Assembly: GCA_035545535.1 (NCBI GenBank)
Contig: DASZYF010000008.1
Coordinates: forward strand, 1-25,217
From: DASZYF01 sp035545535
GTDB lineage: Bacteria > Actinomycetota > Actinomycetes > Mycobacteriales > CAJCIY01
Length of the DNA stretch: 25,217 nucleotides
Direction: 5' to 3'
Shown one piece after another: positions 13,674 through 21,838 of the stretch. Every line of letters starts with the position of its first letter. Positions within the stretch are counted from its first letter, which is position 1. The translations under genes were made by a program, and so were the position numbers. The notes beneath the pieces were generated by a model. The model saw nothing but the letters and a program-made list of their open reading frames with translations, was not told the DNA's origin and did not search any database.

Positions 13674-14861
13674 TCAGAGGCGCAGGCTCAGCAGCTCGCC
13701 GTGCGGCCCGTCGCCGCTCGCCGGTGACGAGCCGTGGTTGGCGATGTAGATCGTCCCGTCGGGTGCGACCGCGACGCCGGTGGGGAACGACAGCCCGCGC
13801 TGGGCAAGGACCGTGCGCGTCCTGTGCTCCTTGTCGAGCCGGATGAGGGCACCGGGCGCGGACGGATCGCTGATGTGCTTCGTGTCGATCTCGAGCACGA
13901 GCAGGCGGCCCTGCGGGTCGAAGGCGAGCGACGAGATCGCGGTGAAGCCTGACGCGTAGACCGTCGGGCGGTGGCCGGGAACCACGCGCCAGATGCGGGA
14001 CTTGCCGGTGTTGAACGGGAACCCCGTGAGCTCGCCGACGTAGATCGCCCCGTCGGGGCCGACGGTCACCGCGTCGGGCACGGACTGCGCGACGGCGGCG
14101 GACCCGTCGGCGTAGTGCTCGGCGATCGTCGGGAACACCGCGAGCAGGTGCAGGCGGCTGTCCTGGTCGACGTAGAACAGGTCGTTCGCGCCCGCGTCGG
14201 CGACCACGAAGCCGGTGCCGTACGTCGCAACCGCGTACGGGTCGCTGTCCTCGGCGGCCGGTCCGGGTTCGGAGCCCGCTCCGTGGTCGGGGTTGTGGTC
14301 GTACTCGTAGCCGCGGATGTTCGGACCCTTGAGCCGGAAGGAGCCCTTGCCCGGCATCGAGACGGTGAGCGGGTGGCCGAGCAGGTCCGCCTTCGGGCCG
14401 ACCGCGGCGACCTCGTCCGGCCGGGTAGAGCCCCACTGGATGACCACGGTCATGCGCTGGTGCTTCGGGTCGAGCGCGATGCCGGCGGGGCCGCTGGCGC
14501 CGGCGCCGCCGTGGTCGGCGAGCGAGGGCAGGCCCGTCAGCACGCGTTGCCGTCCCGCACGCGTGATGCGGGTGACGGCACCGGTGAGGCCGAGGCAGGA
14601 CGTCGCGTAGTCGGGGTCCGGCTGGCAAGCGTTCGCGTCGGCCTGCCCGTGCCCGGCCTCCGCGACGAAGACCGCGCCGTTCGGTCCGACCGCCACCGAG
14701 CGCGGGTTGTCGAGGCTGCGCGCGAGCACGTGCAGGCCGCGCGGAACCTTCGGGGCGCCGGTCTGCGGCAGCACCTTCGCGGGCGCGGCGGCCGCGACGC
14801 CGGCGCCGGCCAGCCCGACGGCGAGCAGGGCGACGGGGACGGTGCTGCGGGTGCGGCGCAC
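13674..14861 (-). CDS. Secreted ScyD/ScyE-family beta-propeller protein
   Basis: This is a 395-residue protein. Residues 1-26 form a signal peptide: RRTR n-region, hydrophobic VALLAVGLAGAGVAAA, then a cleavage-like APA. The rest is a six-bladed propeller of NHL-like repeats: LDNPRSVAVGPNGAVFVAEAG, then TGAVTRITRAG, SGPAGIALDPK, PDAVTVGPDGAIYVGELTG and PTGVAVAPDGTIYIANHG. The opening with the following LTGLPS block matches the ScyD/ScyE family, first noted beside scytonemin genes in cyanobacteria but common in actinobacteria without that pathway. Start GTG 14861 has GGAGGAG five bases upstream. An extracellular binding or hydrolytic role is possible; no catalytic site can be assigned. It is divergent from the flavin monooxygenase. 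Confidence 0.88.
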   Translation of the reverse strand: MRRTRSTVPVALLAVGLAGAGVAAAAPAKVLPQTGAPKVPRGLHVLARSLDNPRSVAVGPNGAVFVAEAGHGQADANACQPDPDYATSCLGLTGAVTRITRAGRQRVLTGLPSLADHGGAGASGPAGIALDPKHQRMTVVIQWGSTRPDEVAAVGPKADLLGHPLTVSMPGKGSFRLKGPNIRGYEYDHNPDHGAGSEPGPAAEDSDPYAVATYGTGFVVADAGANDLFYVDQDSRLHLLAVFPTIAEHYADGSAAVAQSVPDAVTVGPDGAIYVGELTGFPFNTGKSRIWRVVPGHRPTVYASGFTAISSLAFDPQGRLLVLEIDTKHISDPSAPGALIRLDKEHRTRTVLAQRGLSFPTGVAVAPDGTIYIANHGSSPASGDGPHGELLSLRL

Positions 14862-14894
14862 GGGGGCTCCTCCGAGGGCAGGGGGCGTCCGCCC

Positions 14895-14900
14895 AGGTTA
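14895..14900 (-). promoter_or_regulatory. Putative -10 element of the ScyD-like gene
   Basis: Minus-strand TAACCT matches TANNNT. Transcription from near 14888 would give a short leader carrying GGAGGAG (14867-14873) before GTG 14861. Confidence 0.4.
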
Positions 14901-14930
14901 GGAGCCGACGCGCCCGGAAGACTGTCGGCC

Positions 14931-15812
14931 GTGGAGCTCGCGATGACGCTGCCGACGATGGTGCCGCACGGACGCGACGAGGTGCTGGCCTGGTGCCGGG
15001 CCGTGGACGACGGCCCGTGGTCGAGCCTCGCCGTGCCCGAGCGCATCACGTTCCGCAACCACGCCCTCGTGCCGCAGCTCGCGGCCGCGGCGGCGCTGAC
15101 CGAGCGGGTGCGGCTGTGGACCACGATCATCGTGCTGCCCGCGCACCCGGCGACGCAGGTCGCGAAGGACATGGCGACCATCGATGTGCTGTCCGACGGC
15201 CGGCTCACCGTCGGCATCGGGGTGGGCGGCCGCGAGCACGACTACCGGGCGGTCGGCGCTCCGTTCACCAACCGCTGGCAGCACATGGACGACCAGGTCG
15301 CGCAGATGCGCCGCGTGTGGGCAGGAGAGCCGCCGTTCGACGGCGCCGACCCGGTGGGCCCGCCGCCCGTGCAGCCCGGGGGGCCACCGCTCGTCGCGGG
15401 CGTGCTCGGGCCGAAGGCGCTGGCGCGCGCCGCGCAGTGGGCGATCGGCGTGGACGACGCGTCGACGATCTTCGCGGTCGACGAGACGATCCTCGCCGGC
15501 GCGGTCGGCCGCATCCGCGATGCGTGGAAGGCCGCCGGCCGCACCGACGCCCCGCACATCTCGGCGAGCCTCTGGTACGCCCTCGGTGACGGCGCGACCG
15601 AGCGGCTGCGGACCTACGCCGCCGACTACATGCGCATCTTCGGCGACGGGGTCGCGGAGCAGTCGGCCGCGATGGTCCGCTGCGACAGCCCGTCCGTGCT
15701 GCGCGAGTCGGTCGCACTGGCGGAGGCCGCCGGCTGCGACGAGCTGTTCCTCGTGCCGACGACCGCCGACGTGACCGAGCTCGACCGCACGCGGGACGCG
15801 CTCGGCATCTAG
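14931..15812 (+). CDS. Luciferase-like (LLM) flavin-dependent monooxygenase
   Basis: This is a 293-residue TIM-barrel LLM-class protein. It opens VELAMTLPTMVPHGRDEVLAWCRAVD, then SLAVPERITFRN, the alternating strand RVRLWTTIIVLPAHPATQVAKDMATIDVLSDGRLTVGIGVGG, and a C-terminal FLVPTTADV strand. These are the usual flavin or F420 contact regions of the bacterial luciferase superfamily. GTG 14931 is preferred because family members begin just before the first barrel strand. ATG 14943 with GGAG six bases upstream is an alternative that would clip it. It sits alone between two minus-strand propeller genes. Whether the cofactor is FMN or F420 cannot be decided here, nor the substrate. Confidence 0.88.
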   Translation: MELAMTLPTMVPHGRDEVLAWCRAVDDGPWSSLAVPERITFRNHALVPQLAAAAALTERVRLWTTIIVLPAHPATQVAKDMATIDVLSDGRLTVGIGVGGREHDYRAVGAPFTNRWQHMDDQVAQMRRVWAGEPPFDGADPVGPPPVQPGGPPLVAGVLGPKALARAAQWAIGVDDASTIFAVDETILAGAVGRIRDAWKAAGRTDAPHISASLWYALGDGATERLRTYAADYMRIFGDGVAEQSAAMVRCDSPSVLRESVALAEAAGCDELFLVPTTADVTELDRTRDALGI

Positions 15813-15819
15813 CCGGCCG

Positions 15820-17080
15820 TCAACGGACGGGGCGGCCCACCGTCTCGTTCGCGGTCGCACGCGCCCGCTCGCCACCGCGGGCACGCGCGGTGAGGATCGC
15901 CGTGAAGCGGACGCGGGCGCGATCGCGGATGCTGCGTCGCCCCTTCGCGGTGAGCGCGATGCGCACCGTGCGCGTTCCGGCCGCCGCACGCACGGTCGCC
16001 CCACCGACCACGTGTCCCCCGGCGTACAGGGTGATGTGCACGGAAGCACTGCGGGACAGGGAGAACCGCACCGGGATGCGGCCCGTTCCCCGTGTCGGAG
16101 AGCGACGCGCGGATCGCTGCGTGCAGCGTGAGCGATGCAGGGGCCGGTTGGTCGACGGGCGGTATCTGCCCGGGCGGCGGTGTGAGCGCCGAGAGCGTCC
16201 CGTCGAAGCCGACGACGTAGAGCGTCGTGGCCGGCCAGCCCGGTCCGCCGCCGAAGCGCACGGACGACGGTGTGATCAGCCCGGTGGTCAGCACGCACGT
16301 GGCGCCCGTGCTCGGGTCGAGGCGGATCACCTCCCCACCGGAGTTCGCCGCGAGGTACAGCGTCCCGGCGGCGTCACGCGTCATCGCGTCGAGTCCGAGC
16401 GGCACCGCTGTGCCGGTGCCGGCGAGGTGGGCGATCGCGGTGAGGTGGGACGGATCGGCGAGCGGGATGCGGTAGACCGCCGAGTCGGCGGTGAACGTCT
16501 GGTCGACGTAGAGGTAGCTCCCCGTCGGGTCGACGACGGCGCCGTTGGTGTCGTCGAGGTCGGCCCACCGGAGCTGCGGCGTGTGCGGCGCCCGCGCGGA
16601 GATGCGGGTGATGCCGGTGCCCGAGCCGAGGTCGCGCGTGACGTACGCGTCGTCGTCGGGTCCCAGCGCCATGCCGTTGGGCATCGTCAGTCCGGCGGCG
16701 TACGGGGTCACGCGCCCCGTGACGGGGTCGACGATGGCGAGGCCGCCGTCGGCCTTGTCGAGAGCGCCGGACTGCAGGTCGTCGCCGTAGACCGCGAGCA
16801 CCTTGCCGTGGAACGGCAGGAGCTGACCGGGCGACGCCAGGTCGGCGACCTTCGTCGCCGTGCCGTCCGGCGTGACGCGGTCGATCTCGCTGCCCGCGCT
16901 CACGAGCATCCCGCCGGTGCCGTCGGGCAGCAGGTTCTCGAGCACACCGAGGCCAGTGGCCACGGTGGTGCGGGTCCACGCGGTGCACGGGGTGGCCGCG
17001 GCGCTGGGCGGGCTGGCGGCGAGCGGCAGGGCGCCGGCGACGAGCGCGCTCACGAGGGCGACCGGTCCGCGCCTGCGCAT
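15820..17080 (-). pseudogene. Secreted NHL/SMP-30-like beta-propeller protein with a -1/+1 frameshift near the 3' end
   Basis: The first about 330 residues read cleanly: signal peptide RRRGPVALVSALVAGALPLAA, then propeller repeats such as LLPDGTGGMLVSAG, YGDDLQSGALDKADGG, LTMPNGMALGPDDDAYVTRD and LGLDAMTRDAAGTLYLAANSGG. After RASLSDTG the frame degenerates into Arg/His-rich shadow sequence, while another frame continues RIPVRFSLSRSASVHITLYA and ends at 15820. That second part is a C-terminal Ig-like beta module seen on secreted proteins of soil actinobacteria. Removing one C from the C4 run at 16088-16091 joins the frames into 419 residues. The defect may be a sequencing error, a real mutation or slippage. 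Start ATG 17080 has a GGGGGAG upstream; GTG 17098 is possible. Confidence 0.8.
16088..16091. other. Homopolymer at the frameshift point
   Basis: The plus strand has CCCC (GGGG on the coding strand) inside codons reading D-T-G-N in the upstream frame. With three G the reading becomes D-T-G-T-G-R-I-P-V-R-F and runs into the conserved C-terminal module. This is the simplest single-base explanation for the frame break. Confidence 0.7.
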
Positions 17081-17115
17081 CCGCTCCCCCGTCGCCACGT
17101 GTCGGCCCCCCGACC

Positions 17116-17121
17116 TACCGT
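17116..17121 (+). promoter_or_regulatory. Putative -10 element of the AlkB-like gene
   Basis: TACCGT is followed by six bases and GTG 17128. A small dyad GTCGG-N4-CCGAC (17101-17114) lies immediately upstream, between this start and the divergent propeller gene. Confidence 0.42.
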
Positions 17122-17127
17122 GGGCGG

Positions 17128-17784
17128 GTGAGCACGGCGCCCGAGCCTACGGAAGCCAGCCCGGCTCCGGCCCGCCCCGCGCCGGAGCGGACGTGGCTCG
17201 ACGAGCGGTCGTGGGTGGACGTCGCGCGCGGCTGGCTGCCCAAGGCCGACGAGCTCTACGCCGCGCTCGCGGACACGGCCCCGTGGCGGCAGGGGACGGT
17301 CTGGCGCTACGACCACAGCTGGGACGAGCCCCGGCTGACCGCCTGGATCAAGCCGGGCCCGTCGGCCCCGCACCCCCTGGTCACGCAGGTGCACAAGGAG
17401 CTGCGGCGGCAGTACGGGGTGGCGCTCGACGGTGTCTCGCTCAACTGGTACCGCGACGGCAAGGACGCGATGGCCCCGCACCGCGACGACGACCTGCGCT
17501 ACTGCGAGAACACGGTCATCGCGATCCTCACGCTCGGCGCGCAGCGGCCGTGGACGCTCGGACCGCGCGCGCAGCGGACCGTGACCCACGACATCGCGCC
17601 CGCGTCGGGTGACCTGCTCGTGATGGGCGGGGCGACGCAGATGAGCTGGATCCACGGCGTTCCCCGCGTGCCCGGCCTGCGCGACGGCCGCATGAGCCTG
17701 CAGTGGCGGTGGACGTCGAGGACGGGCCGCCCGGTGACCGGCGGGCGCTCGAACGCGGACCGGACCTACGGGGGCGGGCGCTAG
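17128..17784 (+). CDS. AlkB-like 2-oxoglutarate/Fe(II)-dependent dioxygenase
   Basis: The 218-residue protein has the AlkB-type jelly-roll signature. NWYRDGKDAMAPHRDDD supplies the HxD iron ligands His118 and Asp120. SGDLLVMGGATQMSWIHGVPRV supplies the distal His176, and GRMSLQWRWTSR supplies Arg188, the probable 2-oxoglutarate-binding Arg, plus Arg194 for substrate. All catalytic residues are present. The family repairs alkylated bases by oxidative dealkylation, or modifies RNA or protein. The N-terminal 20 residues are Pro/Ala-rich and probably disordered. The start is GTG with a -10 element six bases upstream. It is monocistronic: divergent from the propeller gene and convergent with the FtsX permease, 16 bases away. 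There is no visible LexA or Ada site. Confidence 0.92.
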   Translation: MSTAPEPTEASPAPARPAPERTWLDERSWVDVARGWLPKADELYAALADTAPWRQGTVWRYDHSWDEPRLTAWIKPGPSAPHPLVTQVHKELRRQYGVALDGVSLNWYRDGKDAMAPHRDDDLRYCENTVIAILTLGAQRPWTLGPRAQRTVTHDIAPASGDLLVMGGATQMSWIHGVPRVPGLRDGRMSLQWRWTSRTGRPVTGGRSNADRTYGGGR

Positions 17785-17800
17785 CCGCCGGCGTAGGGCT

Positions 17801-20422
17801 TCACGCCACCCGTCGCACCATCGGGAGCCGGGAGCGCGTGAGCAGGGCGGCCGCGCCGGCGGCGAGCAGCGGCACCGCGATCACGGTGATCAGCAAGCTG
17901 TGCCACGGCATGACGAACGGGTAGGACACCCACGACGGGGACCCGTCGTGGTGCAGCTGCTGGTTCAGGGCCCGCACCATCGCAGCGGCGGGGACGAGGC
18001 CCGCGATCGTGCCGAGCACCGTGCCGATGCCGGCGGTGACCGCCGACTGGAAAGCCGCCAGGCTGCGGCGCCGTCCGGGGCTGGCGCCGACCGCGGCGAG
18101 CGTGGCCAGGTCGGCCCGGCCGTCGGCCGCCGCAAGACCGGTGGCGATGCCGGAGGCACCGAGCACGATGACCGCGCTGCCGACGACGAGCGCGAGGAGA
18201 CCGAGCGCGTACTTGCTGTGGTAGCCCCGCTCGATGTAGAGCGACCCGCCCAGGTCGGGCGAGGTGCGGTCGAGCGCGTTGCGCGCGCGGTCCTCGGCGT
18301 CAGTGCTCGGTGGGGTCGTCGCAGTGCCGATGACGGCGGCGGGAGTGACGGGGACGCCGAGCTCGGCCGCGGCCCGGGGCGAGAGGAACGTGAGCTGGAG
18401 GTCGTCCGCCGGGAGCAGCGCGGCCGGGAGCGTGACGACGCGCGGTGTGTGACGGCCGGCGGCCGGAGCTCCGGTGATCTGCATCGTGCCGTCGGCGCGC
18501 ACGCCGCCGAACGGGGCGACGACGCCTCCTGCGGCGAGCACGCCGGCGTAGGCGTGCGCGTCCCGTCCGAGGACGGCGCTGAGGGTCGCGACGTCACCGA
18601 CGAGGAGCTGGCCCGCGATCGTCGACGCGTTCGCGAGGAGCCGGGGCGACGCCGCAGGGCGGGCGCAGTCGACCTGGCAGTACTGGATCTGCGGGTAGGG
18701 GTCGGTCCCGTCCGCGCCGCCCTGCAGCGCGATGCCGCGGACGACGCGCACCGCCGTGCCGGCGGGCAGCGTCGCGCGCAGGGCATCTGCGACCCGGGCG
18801 GCTTCCGCGTCGGTCGAGCCGGACAGGCTGACGTTCGTCGAGCCGTAGGGCGCCGACGGCGTGTACCGGCTGCGGTCGTAGTGGTCGAGGCTCACCAGGT
18901 AGCAGCTGACAGCGACCGAGCCGGCCACCGCCGCGAGCACGGCGGAGACCGCGGGCGCCGTGCGGCCGCGGTTGCGCGTGGCGTCGCGCAGCGCGAGCCG
19001 CGGCCCGACCGGCAGCAGCGGACCGATCCGACCGATGAGGCCGATCAGGAACGGAGTGGTGGCGACGATCCCGAGCTCGGCGAGCGCGGAGCCGGCCAGG
19101 ATGATGTCGGTGCTGCGCTCCCGCGCGCCCTGCAGCGCGATGAACGTGCCGGCGACCGCCGTGACGACGCCGAGGATCGGGACGCGCTTGAGGCTGCGCA
19201 GCTGGCCGCGCCGGCCGGTGAGGGCGGCGACCACGTCCTGCCGGGCCGCGTTGCGGGCCGGGAGGAGCGCCGCGAGCACCGCGGTCACCAGGCCGACGAG
19301 GGCGACGCCGATCATCTCGAGCGGACGGACCTCGAACGGCCCCGGCACGACGCCGCGGTAGGACTCCAGCCGGGGCGTCGCGATGCGCGCGAGCACGATG
19401 CCGAGGACGGCGCCGAGCACTCCCCCGACACCGCCGAGCACCACGCCGCTGGCGAGCACGACCGCGCGGACGTTGCCGCGCTCGGCTCCGGTCGCGGAGA
19501 GGAGCGCGAGGTCACGGCTCTGCCGCTTGGCGCCGACGGCGAACGCGGGGCCGGCGAGCAGCACGATCTCGAGCAGCGTCATGCCGACGATCAGCGAGAC
19601 CGCGGTCAGCGTGCTGGTGCTGACGTGGGGCCCCTCGTCCACCGGTGCGGGCGGCTCGCCGGGGAACGTCGTGCGGGGCGAGAGGGTGAAGCCGGAGGCG
19701 TTCGCCTTCTGCACGTCGGCCCAGGTGAGCGGTCGCGGTGCCTGCACGAGGTAGGTCGCGGTGGAGCCCGGCGGGGCCGCGTCCGGCGGCAGGATGCTCA
19801 GCACCTCGCCCACCTGCTCCGCGTAGGTGACGATGCCGGTGATGGTGACGTCGCGGGTCGTCGCGGCCGGGCCCTGCGCGACGGTGGGGCGCAGCGCGAC
19901 CACGTCGCCGATGTGCACGTGCAGGTGATCGGCGGCCGCGGTGTCGACGGTGATCTCGCCCGCGTTCGCGGGCGGCCGGCCCTGCGCGCGGATGAAGATG
20001 CCGCGCGCGAGCGGGTCGGTGTAGTCCACGGACGCGACCTGGCTCGAGACGGTGCGATCACCTGCGGTCAGCGTGACCTGCCCGCCCTGCACCCAGGCCA
20101 GGGTGCGGCTGCCCGCCGGCAGCACGCTGGTGATCGCCGGGGCCGGGCCCGGGCGCGGCTGGTCCCCGCCGTTCCACCCGCCGTACGGGCCGCCGAGCTG
20201 CTCGATCGAGCTCGCGCCGGTGTCGGACAGCATCGCGTCGGCCGCGCCCATCTCTCGGCTGGCCTTCTGGTCCGGCGAGAGCTGGTAGGTGCGGTAGAGG
20301 ACGTCGGCCGCACCGACGCCGAGCACGGGCAGGCCGATCATCGCGACGACGAGCGCGCTGCGGCCCCTCGCGCGGAGCGCATCGCGGCGGGCGATGCGCA
20401 AGGTCAGGGCCACGCGGCTCAT
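17801..20422 (-). CDS. FtsX-like ABC transporter permease
   Basis: This is an 873-residue protein with two FtsX/MacB permease modules. A first membrane helix at about 22-42 is followed by a large extracellular domain (about 45-270) and three helices (about 272-395). A connecting pair lies at about 415-470, a second module helix at about 490-515, a second extracellular domain at about 520-725, and three terminal helices (about 730-870). The conserved cytoplasmic elements LLSATGAERGNVRAVV and LAAVGASPGRRRSLAAFQSAV precede membrane helices, as typical of this family. ATG 20422 overlaps the ATPase stop as ATGA. It is the membrane partner of the ATPase encoded directly upstream. Such systems export peptides or drugs or release lipoproteins; the substrate is not visible. 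Confidence 0.93.
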   Translation of the reverse strand: MSRVALTLRIARRDALRARGRSALVVAMIGLPVLGVGAADVLYRTYQLSPDQKASREMGAADAMLSDTGASSIEQLGGPYGGWNGGDQPRPGPAPAITSVLPAGSRTLAWVQGGQVTLTAGDRTVSSQVASVDYTDPLARGIFIRAQGRPPANAGEITVDTAAADHLHVHIGDVVALRPTVAQGPAATTRDVTITGIVTYAEQVGEVLSILPPDAAPPGSTATYLVQAPRPLTWADVQKANASGFTLSPRTTFPGEPPAPVDEGPHVSTSTLTAVSLIVGMTLLEIVLLAGPAFAVGAKRQSRDLALLSATGAERGNVRAVVLASGVVLGGVGGVLGAVLGIVLARIATPRLESYRGVVPGPFEVRPLEMIGVALVGLVTAVLAALLPARNAARQDVVAALTGRRGQLRSLKRVPILGVVTAVAGTFIALQGARERSTDIILAGSALAELGIVATTPFLIGLIGRIGPLLPVGPRLALRDATRNRGRTAPAVSAVLAAVAGSVAVSCYLVSLDHYDRSRYTPSAPYGSTNVSLSGSTDAEAARVADALRATLPAGTAVRVVRGIALQGGADGTDPYPQIQYCQVDCARPAASPRLLANASTIAGQLLVGDVATLSAVLGRDAHAYAGVLAAGGVVAPFGGVRADGTMQITGAPAAGRHTPRVVTLPAALLPADDLQLTFLSPRAAAELGVPVTPAAVIGTATTPPSTDAEDRARNALDRTSPDLGGSLYIERGYHSKYALGLLALVVGSAVIVLGASGIATGLAAADGRADLATLAAVGASPGRRRSLAAFQSAVTAGIGTVLGTIAGLVPAAAMVRALNQQLHHDGSPSWVSYPFVMPWHSLLITVIAVPLLAAGAAALLTRSRLPMVRRVA

Positions 20423-21162
20423 CGGGTGAGCGCCTCCGTCGGCGCCCGGTACACGGACTCGTCGACCATCAGGCCGTCGCGCAGGAACACGACCCGGTCC
20501 GCGTACGCCGCGAGCCGCGCGTCGTGCGTGACGAGCACACCGGCCGCGCCGGCATCGCAGCGGTTGCGCAGCAGCACCATCACCGACTCGCCCGTCACGG
20601 AGTCGAGCGCGCCGGTCGGCTCGTCAGCGAGGACGAGGCGCCGCTCCCCCACGAGCGCCCGGGCGATCGCGACCCGCTGCTGCTGACCGCCGGACATGTC
20701 GTCGGGGAAGCGGTCGGCCAGGTCGTCGATGCCGACCTCGGCCAGCGCGGCGACCGCCTCGCGGCGCGCCTTGCGCGAGGAGACGCCGTCGAGCTCGCGC
20801 GGCAGCGCCACGTTCTCCGCAGCGGTCAGCGCGGGCACCAGGTTGAAGTCCTGGAACACGTAGCCGACCGACCGGCGGCGCAGCTGCGCGAGCTGCTTGC
20901 GGTTGAGGCGACCGAGCTCGGTGCCCTCGACGAGGATGCGGCCGGAGGTCGGCTGGTCCAGCCCGCCGGCGAGGTGCAGGAGCGTCGACTTGCCGGAGCC
21001 GCTCGGGCCCATGACCGCGACCAGCTCGCCCGGCGCGACCGTCATCGTGATGCCGCGGAGCGCGTGGACCGCGTTCTCCCCGTCGCCGTGCGTGCGCACG
21101 ACCTCCTCGATCGCGAGGACGGCACCGGCAGCCTGGGCCCGGGCCGCATCGACCGTGCTCAT
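20419..21162 (-). CDS. ABC transporter ATP-binding protein (MacB/LolD type)
   Basis: This is a 247-residue ATPase with all motifs intact: Walker A GPSGSGKST, Q-loop VFQDFNLVPALTAAENV, signature MSGGQQQRVAIARAL, Walker B RLVLADEPTGALDS and switch His in VLVTHDARLA. The sequence ADEPTGALDS and FQDFNLVP are diagnostic of the MacB/LolD/FtsE group that pairs with FtsX-like permeases. ATG 21162 is used rather than the longer frame from 21264, because it overlaps the padR stop as ATGA and upstream residues are shadow of PadR. It is the middle gene of the padR-ATPase-permease operon. Confidence 0.95.
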   Translation of the reverse strand: MSTVDAARAQAAGAVLAIEEVVRTHGDGENAVHALRGITMTVAPGELVAVMGPSGSGKSTLLHLAGGLDQPTSGRILVEGTELGRLNRKQLAQLRRRSVGYVFQDFNLVPALTAAENVALPRELDGVSSRKARREAVAALAEVGIDDLADRFPDDMSGGQQQRVAIARALVGERRLVLADEPTGALDSVTGESVMVLLRNRCDAGAAGVLVTHDARLAAYADRVVFLRDGLMVDESVYRAPTEALTR

Positions 21163-21746
21163 CGGGTCGCCTGCGGGGAGGTGCGGGTGGGCGCGGTCGT
21201 CGCCCCGCGGGGGGCGCGCTGCCGGGCGGCCTGCACGAGCCGGCTCTCGCAGTGGTCGAGCCACCGGACCTCTGCCTCGGTCTGGAACACCATGGCGTCG
21301 AGCACGAGCAGCCAGGCGACGTCGGCCGTGGCGTCCGGCGGACCCGCCTGCTGCTTGAGCCGCGTGTAGTCCTGGAGCGCGCGCAGGCTGTCGGTGCGCT
21401 GGGCCTGGATGACCGCCGTGATGTCGATGTCGTCGTTGCCGACGGCGAGCGCGAGCTTGATGGCGAGCTCATCGCGCGGGCGTGACTCGCGCCGGACCGG
21501 CGTGGTGAACCACGCGGTGACCTCGGCCCGGCCGGCGGCCGTGATCTCGTAGTACTGCTGGCCGCTCTCCGAGGCGGGCGTCGCGGTGACGCAGCCGTCC
21601 CGCTCGAGGCGCGCGAGCGTCGTGTACACCTGCCCGACGTTCAGCGGCCACGTCGCCCCCGTACGGGACTCGAACTCCCCGCGCAGCTCGTAGCCGTAGC
21701 GGGGCTGCTCGGCCAGGAGGGCCAGGAGCCCGTGGCGCACCGACAT
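21159..21746 (-). CDS. PadR-family transcriptional regulator
   Basis: This 195-residue protein has an N-terminal winged helix: HGLLALLAEQPRYGYELRGEFE, then LNVGQVYTTLARLERDGCV and a wing QQYYEITAAGRAEV, characteristic of PadR. The C-terminal helical domain (about 95-170) fits the PadR subfamily 2 (Vir_act_alpha_C) dimerisation region. ATG 21746 has AGGGGG six bases upstream. It is the first gene of an operon joined by ATGA overlaps to an ABC ATPase and FtsX permease. An inverted repeat around its promoter suggests autorepression with ligand-induced release, the known mode for PadR-like regulators of efflux systems. The ligand is unknown. Confidence 0.94.
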   Translation of the reverse strand: MSVRHGLLALLAEQPRYGYELRGEFESRTGATWPLNVGQVYTTLARLERDGCVTATPASESGQQYYEITAAGRAEVTAWFTTPVRRESRPRDELAIKLALAVGNDDIDITAVIQAQRTDSLRALQDYTRLKQQAGPPDATADVAWLLVLDAMVFQTEAEVRWLDHCESRLVQAARQRAPRGATTAPTRTSPQATR

Positions 21747-21768
21747 CGATGTCCCCCTCTCGCCCTAC

Positions 21769-21806
21769 CTACTCGGTAGACAGTACGCAGTATGCATACC
21801 GAGTAG
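21769..21806. promoter_or_regulatory. Candidate PadR operator: 10-bp inverted repeat with 18-base spacer
   Basis: CTACTCGGTA at 21769-21778 and TACCGAGTAG at 21797-21806 are perfect complements. The minus-strand -10 candidate lies inside the spacer, as does an 8-base palindrome TATGCATA at 21791-21798 that runs two bases into the right arm. The centre is about 40 bases upstream of the padR start. The AT-rich content stands out in this GC-rich window. A second palindrome ACATCGATGT (21743-21752) covers the start codon. The position makes repression of the whole operon by PadR the natural reading (inference). Confidence 0.65.
21780..21785 (-). promoter_or_regulatory. Putative -10 element of the padR-ABC-ftsX operon
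   Basis: Minus-strand TACTGT matches TANNNT and lies between the two operator arms. Transcription would begin near 21773, inside the start-proximal arm. Confidence 0.5.
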
Positions 21807-21838
21807 AGGGAGGGCAAGTCGGCGAGCCGGCGGGCCGA

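Noticed and set aside
14895..14904. Back-to-back divergent -10 boxes sharing TA
   Set aside because: TA is its own complement, so any -10 element yields a TA on the other strand; the plus-strand hexamer TAGGAG does not fit TANNNT.
15817..15830. CCGTC-AACG-GACGG hairpin between convergent genes
   Set aside because: Only five base pairs and it includes the stop codon of the repaired propeller frame; too weak to call a terminator.
17900..20686. 928-codon open frame on the plus strand
   Set aside because: Antisense to the FtsX permease, which has coherent membrane helices; the plus-strand translation is charged low-complexity sequence.
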